NCBI GenBank assembly: GCA_000621405.1
Contig: JHYK01000011.1
Location: forward strand, 1 to 64,000
Length of the DNA stretch: 64,000 nucleotides
Reading direction: 5' to 3'
Origin: Lachnospiraceae bacterium AC3007
GTDB lineage: Bacteria > Bacillota > Clostridia > Lachnospirales > Lachnospiraceae
Shown: one piece after another, positions 59,405 through 64,000 of the stretch
Position numbering within the stretch: the first letter of the stretch is position 1
Layout: every line of letters starts with the position of its first letter
Notes under the pieces: model-generated
Databases searched by the model: none
What the model was told of the DNA's origin: nothing
The model's input: the letters and a program-made list of their open reading frames with translations, nothing else
Position numbers and translations under genes: made by a program

Positions 59405-60904
59405 ATGGAAGATGCATATATAGCGATAGATCTTAAGAGCTTTTATGCATCGGTAGAGTGCGCGGAGCGGAAGCTCGATCCTCTTACGACCTGCCTGCTC
59501 GTTGCGGACGGCACAAGGACTGACAAGACCATATGCCTTGCGGTATCTCCGGCGCTGAAGTCGTACGGCCTGCCTGGAAGGCCGCGGCTCTTTGAAGCAA
59601 AGCAGCAGGTGAAGACTGTGAATGCAGACAGAAGACATAAGGCGCCGGGGAAGAGATTTCGCGCGAAGTCCGTCTCCAGGATCGAGCTGGATGCCGATCC
59701 GTCACTCGAGGTCGACTTCATAACGGCTACACCCCGTATGGCGCTGTATATGAAGTACAGCACCGACATATACAGGATATATCTGAAGTACATCGCGCCG
59801 GAGGATATACATGTATATTCCTGCGATGAGGTTTTTATTTACGCGACACCGTATCTCAATACGTACGGCATGACCGCTCATGAGCTTGCGATGACGATGA
59901 TAAGAGACGTCCTTACATCCACGGGCATCACGGCTACCGCGGGCATAGGCACCAATCTGTACTTAAGCAAGGTCGCGATGGATATAGTCGCCAAGCACAT
60001 GCCGGCGGATAAGGACGGAGTGAGGATAGCCGAGCTGGATGAGATGGGCTACAGGAGACAGCTGTGGTCACACACTCCGATCACTGATTTCTGGGGCGTC
60101 GGAGGAGGTATCGCAAGACGCCTTGCAGGCCTTCATCTTTTTACCATGGGCGATATCGCGATGTATTCCGAATACAGCGAGGACAGCCTGTACAGGACTT
60201 TCGGAGTCAATGCCGAGCTGCTGATAGACCACGCCTGGGGCTGGGAGCCGTGTACGCTCGAATATGTGAAGAGTTATGTGCCGGCCACGAACAGCATGAG
60301 CTCGGGACAGGTGCTCACAAGACCTTATGCATATCAGGAGGCTGCCATAATAGTCAGGGAGATGACGGACCTTCTGGCCCTCGATCTTGTCAGGAAGCAC
60401 GTGGTCACTGACCAGATCACGCTCACTCTGTCCTATGAGCACTTTGGCAGTCAGGCCGAGATAGATTCATATAAGGGCGAGGTGCATTATGACTATTACG
60501 GGCGTCCTGCTCCGAGACACGCTCACGGCACAGCGAATCTTGCAGAGAAGACTTCTTCCACGGAAGTCATCATCGATGCGATGATGGAGCTTTTTGAGCG
60601 TATCGCTGACAAGTCTCTTAAGGTCCGACGCGTGAATGTATGCGCCTGCGATATCACGTCCTGCGAAGGAGCCGACGAAGCAGAGGAAGAATATGAGCAG
60701 ATGGATCTTTTTACCGATTACGGGGAGAGAGACAGGAAGAAGCAGGCCGAGGAAGAAAGACGACGCAAGGAAAATGCGCTCCAGCTGGCAGCGCTTGAGA
60801 TAAAGGACAAATACGGAAGGAACGCTCTCCTGAAAGGAACTAATTTCCTAAAGGGAGCGATGACCAGAGAAAGGAATAATCAGATCGGAGGACACAAGGC
60901 ATGA
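59405..60904 (+). CDS. Y-family DNA polymerase (UvrX/UmuC-like)
   Basis: The 499-aa translesion polymerase has the catalytic Asp in YIAIDLKSFYASVECAER, the second acidic pair in VYSCDEVFIYATPYL, the palm helix TATAGIGTNLYLSKVAMDIV and a little-finger domain including PYAYQEAAIIVREM. The C-terminus (about 440-499) is a charged coiled coil that probably contacts the clamp. Preceded by an SOS promoter and followed with ATGA overlap by a YolD-like gene, the normal UvrX operon. Start ATG 59405 follows AAGAGGAGG. Confidence 0.95.
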   Translation: MEDAYIAIDLKSFYASVECAERKLDPLTTCLLVADGTRTDKTICLAVSPALKSYGLPGRPRLFEAKQQVKTVNADRRHKAPGKRFRAKSVSRIELDADPSLEVDFITATPRMALYMKYSTDIYRIYLKYIAPEDIHVYSCDEVFIYATPYLNTYGMTAHELAMTMIRDVLTSTGITATAGIGTNLYLSKVAMDIVAKHMPADKDGVRIAELDEMGYRRQLWSHTPITDFWGVGGGIARRLAGLHLFTMGDIAMYSEYSEDSLYRTFGVNAELLIDHAWGWEPCTLEYVKSYVPATNSMSSGQVLTRPYAYQEAAIIVREMTDLLALDLVRKHVVTDQITLTLSYEHFGSQAEIDSYKGEVHYDYYGRPAPRHAHGTANLAEKTSSTEVIIDAMMELFERIADKSLKVRRVNVCACDITSCEGADEAEEEYEQMDLFTDYGERDRKKQAEEERRRKENALQLAALEIKDKYGRNALLKGTNFLKGAMTRERNNQIGGHKA

Positions 60905-61311
60905 ATGATTACAGCAGGATAATAGATCATCCCCATTATGTATCAAAGAAAAGACCTCATATGTCCATGACTCAGAGAGCAGCACAGTTTTCTCCCTTTG
61001 CGGCGCTGTCGGGATATGATGAGGCTGTGAATGAGACGCAGAGACTTACATCTGAGAAGATAATCCTCGAGGAAGATGCGGAGAATGAGATAGACCGTGT
61101 ATTGAGATTCGCAATGCTGTCCGGGAAGCCTGTGAAGATAGAATATTACGTCCCCGATGTGCTGAAGTCCGGCGGATCATATGTGACTGTCACGGGGACT
61201 ATATACAAGGCCGATATGCACGAGGATGTCGTGATAATGAATGACGGCACAGCGATCCTCATGTATAACATCTCTGATGTGACGCTGGAGGAGACGGATA
61301 CGGATCGGTGA
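60901..61311 (+). CDS. YolD-like protein
   Basis: The 136-aa protein matches the YolD-like family: RIIDHPHYVSKKRPHMSMTQ, RAAQFSPFAALSGYDEAVNE. B. subtilis YolD-type proteins are partners of Y-family polymerases and are thought to act like UmuD-type accessory subunits. It overlaps the polymerase gene by 4 nt, so the SOS promoter upstream controls both. Confidence 0.9.
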   Translation: MNDYSRIIDHPHYVSKKRPHMSMTQRAAQFSPFAALSGYDEAVNETQRLTSEKIILEEDAENEIDRVLRFAMLSGKPVKIEYYVPDVLKSGGSYVTVTGTIYKADMHEDVVIMNDGTAILMYNISDVTLEETDTDR

Positions 61312-61413
61312 CGCAACTGATATGACCGGTGACGCATCGACTCCGGATAAGATATCTGTCAGATACGGTCCGGCGATGCATCGGTTAAGCACCGGTGAAG
61401 GATCCGGGACCCA

Positions 61414-61836
61414 TCAGTCCAGATCCGGAGACCAGCTGTCCTGCAGATCTTCTATGACTACATTTTCATCGACTTTTACGACGACCTGATAATCATCCTC
61501 GTACACTATCTCTCCGGGGAAGTTTGTATATACCACAAAATAAGGATGCTCATATCTTTCGAGAAGCCACAGCAGAGGATTGATCATCTTAAGCATCATC
61601 TCACTGTTTTCCATCTTGAAATAACAGATCACTTTTTCCTGACGTCTGCACTGCGGCGGCCACGGAAGCTCTTCGGCGAACCATTCATCTATCTCTTTGA
61701 AGAGACTGACATCTTCTTCGTTCATGACACCGTTTGTGACCATCTGATTCAGCATGCTGAATATGCCCTTGCCTGTCCTGGTATTAGCTGCAAGTTCTTT
61801 TCCCTGTATCCTGCAATACTTAAACTTAACTGCCAT
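61414..61836 (-). CDS. Conserved hypothetical protein
   Basis: The 140-aa soluble protein (MAVKFKYCRIQGKELAANTR, then LPWPPQCRRQEKVICYFKME and PLLWLLERYEHPYFVVYTNF) has no family I can name, although similar proteins occur in related clostridia. Predicted alpha/beta with one strongly conserved-looking WPPQC segment. On the minus strand with GGAG a few nt before ATG; apparently monocistronic. Confidence 0.75.
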   Translation of the reverse strand: MAVKFKYCRIQGKELAANTRTGKGIFSMLNQMVTNGVMNEEDVSLFKEIDEWFAEELPWPPQCRRQEKVICYFKMENSEMMLKMINPLLWLLERYEHPYFVVYTNFPGEIVYEDDYQVVVKVDENVVIEDLQDSWSPDLD

Positions 61837-61995
61837 GGCGCGCTCCTTTTTTTGCTCCGACTGTCACATATCAATAATAACATATATCAGATCATAGCAT
61901 AAGATGAAAACTCACTCATGCTCCGGCGTAGATATACTGGTTTATCTATTATGAGTAGTGTATTATATATCTGTCTTAAGAGAAAAGAGGTGAAA

Positions 61996-62715
61996 ATGTC
62001 GAGAAAAATCCTTATTACAAATGATGACGGTGTGGATGCAGGAGGGATCAGAAGGCTTGCAGAAGCCGCGGCGGATCTCGGAGAAGTATGGGTCGTTGCG
62101 CCGTCCGGCCAGTGCAGTGCATTGTCTCACAGCATTACATTAAGACACTCGATTGAAGTGCATCCCTATGATCTTGGTATTGAAAATGTACATGCGTTTT
62201 CCTGCTCGGGAACGCCAGGAGACTGCGTGAGAGTGGGGGCTTTGAGCGTCATGCCATATAAGCCGGATGTGGTTCTTTCAGGTATAAATTATGGATATAA
62301 TCTTGCAACGGACATTCAGTATTCCGCTACGGCGGGCGCTGCCTTTGAAGCGGAATTTCAGGGCTTTCACGCGATAGCTCTTTCGGAAGGAGCGGTCGAT
62401 TGTCATGAAGTTACCGACAGATATCTGAAAGAAATTCTTGAGGAACTTATCGATGAAAAATACATCCCGGGACAGATGATAAATGTGAATTTTCCGGGGT
62501 GCCCGCTTAAGGAATGCAACGGGATATTAAGAGACAGAAAAGTATCCAGACGGGAATATTACAAAGATCATTATAATGTTTTAAGAGAATTTTCCGACGG
62601 CGGAATGGAACTTATGGTGGAGGGTGTGCATGAGCCTGTAAGCGAGGAAAATACTGATTACGGAGCGATGATCACCCATCATGTCTCCATAGGAAGAGTG
62701 TGCAATATTCATTGA
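61996..62715 (+). CDS. surE: 5'/3'-nucleotidase SurE
   Basis: The 239-aa enzyme has the SurE metal motif RKILITNDDGVDAGGI (Asp10-Asp11), APSGQCSALSHSITL, CSGTPGDCVRVG and LSGINYGYNLATDIQYSAT(A)GAAFEA. It dephosphorylates nucleoside monophosphates with divalent metal. ATG 61996 follows AGAGGTG; the longer frame is not supported. Confidence 0.94.
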   Translation: MSRKILITNDDGVDAGGIRRLAEAAADLGEVWVVAPSGQCSALSHSITLRHSIEVHPYDLGIENVHAFSCSGTPGDCVRVGALSVMPYKPDVVLSGINYGYNLATDIQYSATAGAAFEAEFQGFHAIALSEGAVDCHEVTDRYLKEILEELIDEKYIPGQMINVNFPGCPLKECNGILRDRKVSRREYYKDHYNVLREFSDGGMELMVEGVHEPVSEENTDYGAMITHHVSIGRVCNIH

Positions 62716-62840
62716 AATATTCATTAAATTTTAAATAAAAAAAATAATATTGGACTTAACGCATATTATGTGGCATACTGTTACATAGTTTTTATGAAAA
62801 AGATTTTACTATAGTTATTTTTTTTACAAGGAGATCAAAT

Positions 62841-63221
62841 ATGGCAACAAGGAAAACGGCAGCTACAAAGGCAGCAGCTAAAAAGACTACAGCAGCAAAG
62901 AAGACTACAGCAGCAAAGAAGACTGTAGCAAAGAAGCCTGCAGCTAAGAAGGCTGCAACAGCAAAGAAGCCTGCAGCTAAGAAGGCAACAACAGCAAAGA
63001 AGGCAACAACAGCTAAGAAGGCAACAACAACCAAGAAGGCAACAACAGCCAAGAAGGCAACAGCGGCTAAGAAGGCAACAGCAAAGAAGGCAACAACAGC
63101 CAAGAAGACAACCGTAAGGCCTGCTACTGTAGAAAAGAATAAGGCTCAGATCAAGGAACTTAAGGCTCAGGTCAGAACTCTTCAAAGAAAGCTTGCAAAG
63201 ATCAATGCTCTTACTCAGTAA
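62841..63221 (+). CDS. Histone H1-like Lys/Ala-rich protein
   Basis: The 126-aa protein is built of repeats of Ala-Ala/Thr-Thr/Ala-Lys-Lys (ATTAKKATTAKKATTTKKAT). It lacks an acidic region until the C-terminal 35 residues, KNKAQIKELKAQVRTLQRKL, a basic coiled coil. It resembles eukaryotic H1 tails and bacterial nucleoid proteins such as chlamydial Hc2 or AlgP. DNA compaction and dimerisation through the coiled coil are inferred. Start ATG has AAGGAG; an intrinsic terminator at 63275 follows. Confidence 0.85.
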   Translation: MATRKTAATKAAAKKTTAAKKTTAAKKTVAKKPAAKKAATAKKPAAKKATTAKKATTAKKATTTKKATTAKKATAAKKATAKKATTAKKTTVRPATVEKNKAQIKELKAQVRTLQRKLAKINALTQ

Positions 63222-63274
63222 ATCTTAAGAAAAAGAGCATCGGATCAGGATCAGCGATCATTGCACATTTTATT

Positions 63275-63305
63275 AACGGAGAGCTCAGGCTCTCCGTTTT
63301 TTTAT
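63275..63305 (+). terminator. Intrinsic terminator after H1-like gene
   Basis: AACGGAGAG and CTCTCCGTT pair around a short loop, followed by seven T residues. Confidence 0.92.
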
Positions 63306-63347
63306 TTCGAAGAGCCGCCCGAAGGAAGATTTTTCAGGAGGAGAAAT

Positions 63348-64000
63348 ATGGAACCGATAATCCAGATCAAAGATGTGACAAAAGAATTCAAAGTATTGAA
63401 CAGAAGAGAAGGGATAAAAGGAAGTCTTAAGGATCTCTTCTCTAGAGATTACAAGATCGTCCGCGCAGTCGATCATGTCACGATGGATGTGATGCAGGGA
63501 GAGATCGTAGGATATCTCGGACCGAACGGCGCAGGCAAATCCACAACGATAAAAATGATGACGGGAGTGCTGGAGCCGACGTCAGGAGAGATAAGGGCAG
63601 CGGGGATCGTGCCTTACAAAAACAGGACAAAAAATTCACAGAAGATCGGAGTGGTATTTGGACAGAGAACCCAGCTTTGGTGGGCTCTGCCGCTGATAGA
63701 ATCATTTAAGTTATTGAAAGATATCTATCAGATATCAGACGAAAAATATCGCAGTATGCTTGACCTGTATCAGTCACTCGTGGATATAGAGCCGCTGCTG
63801 CATAAGCCTGTGCGGCAGATGTCTCTGGGACAGAGGACTTTAAGCGATATCCTCGCGGCATTTCTTCATGATCCCAATATCGTGTATCTTGATGAGCCGA
63901 CCATAGGACTGGATGTGTCAATGAAGTCAAAGATACGTCTTTTGATCCATGCGCTCAATGAGCAGAACAACACCACAGTCATCCTTACCACGCATGACAT
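63348..64000 (+). CDS. ABC-2 exporter ATP-binding protein (3' end outside window)
   Basis: An open frame of at least 217 codons runs off the window. It has IIQIKDVTKEFKVL, Walker A (GYLGPNGAGKSTTIKMMTGV), a GQRTQLWWALPLIESF block, signature MSLGQRTLSDILAAF, Walker B (NIVYLDEPTIGLD) and ILTTHD (H-loop). The QLWW block belongs to the COG4586-type (viologen/multidrug-like) exporters. The signature LSGGQ-equivalent, MSLGQ, is normal for this group. ATG 63348 has AGGAGG upstream. A permease gene probably follows. Confidence 0.9.
   Translation, partial: MEPIIQIKDVTKEFKVLNRREGIKGSLKDLFSRDYKIVRAVDHVTMDVMQGEIVGYLGPNGAGKSTTIKMMTGVLEPTSGEIRAAGIVPYKNRTKNSQKIGVVFGQRTQLWWALPLIESFKLLKDIYQISDEKYRSMLDLYQSLVDIEPLLHKPVRQMSLGQRTLSDILAAFLHDPNIVYLDEPTIGLDVSMKSKIRLLIHALNEQNNTTVILTTHD

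Noticed and set aside
62792-63185. Hydrophobic minus-strand frames opposite the H1-like gene
   Set aside because: They are the antisense of Lys/Ala repeats (giving Phe/Ala/Val or Cys/Leu strings) and have no ribosome site.
1-64000. tRNA or rRNA genes
   Set aside because: I saw no cloverleaf with GTTCRA loop and no rRNA motifs on either strand; a tRNAscan run would settle it.

Overview
The window looks like a chromosome segment of a Gram-positive, low-to-moderate GC gut or rumen clostridium, most probably a Lachnospiraceae member (Butyrivibrio-like). This rests on strong AGGAGG ribosome binding sites, a perfect CIRCE operator, a tryptophan T-box, a Gram-positive SOS box before a UvrX/UmuC-like polymerase plus YolD pair, a DUF6472 small protein, and many Rpn-type PD-(D/E)XK nuclease genes and relics. 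Species assignment is inference. No rRNA, tRNA or CRISPR array was seen.

Layout. 1-290 is an ORF-free array of hairpins ending in an intrinsic terminator. 497-2983 is a tight three-gene operon: a shrunken DNA polymerase III PolC-derived protein without the polymerase Asp motif, an unknown protein, and a Tudor-like/PUA-like reader. 3043-6493 holds small redox genes, a YjbR-EVE-like fusion, a lipoprotein and a DUF89 phosphatase. 6561-17000 is accessory: two Rpn nuclease genes and deletion relics, a macro-domain/VWA/ADP-ribosylglycohydrolase cassette, a zinc-ribbon-to-HD operon, a broken IS256 transposase, two copies of a regulator tail, and CIRCE-controlled hsp20. 17054-20321 is a NEW3-protein/ABC-exporter operon.

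20322-21390 is another relic zone. 22549-26579 is a RiPP (ribosomally made, modified peptide) cluster: SPASM radical SAM maturase, double-glycine precursor, clostripain-family protease, and the broken start of a second precursor. 26668-33954 is ordinary metabolism and transport: Dtd, HAD, TIGR01212 radical SAM, two dicarboxylate symporters (one with an unusual N-terminal domain), a TauE-like exporter and ThpR. 34039-46771 has PrsW, YczE, HD and isochorismatase enzymes, a ferredoxin-type aldo/keto reductase, a separate 19-aa-ORF transcription unit, lipoproteins, a repeat-bearing secreted protein and AzlCD. 46958-53634 holds a chemoreceptor, hydrolases with an OhrR-like regulator, and an NhaC antiporter. 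53730-64000 has T-box-controlled TrpB2, an AraC regulator, a diguanylate cyclase with an altered GGDEF motif, a secreted nuclease, the SOS polymerase operon, SurE, an H1-like Lys/Ala-rich protein, and an ABC ATPase cut by the window edge.

Threading the window is a dispersed hairpin repeat family with a conserved 15-nt loop (core close to GAACCGTCCCC or GGTACGTCCCC) on stems that differ between copies but still pair. It occurs singly, as paired inverted copies with perfect 29- or 36-bp arms, and as a related 34-bp tandem array. Two copies supply the stop codons of genes they abut.

Most interesting: the PolC-derived operon, the RiPP cluster with its duplicated leader, the stem-covarying repeats, the Rpn deletion derivatives that share one junction, and the ADP-ribosylation cassette.
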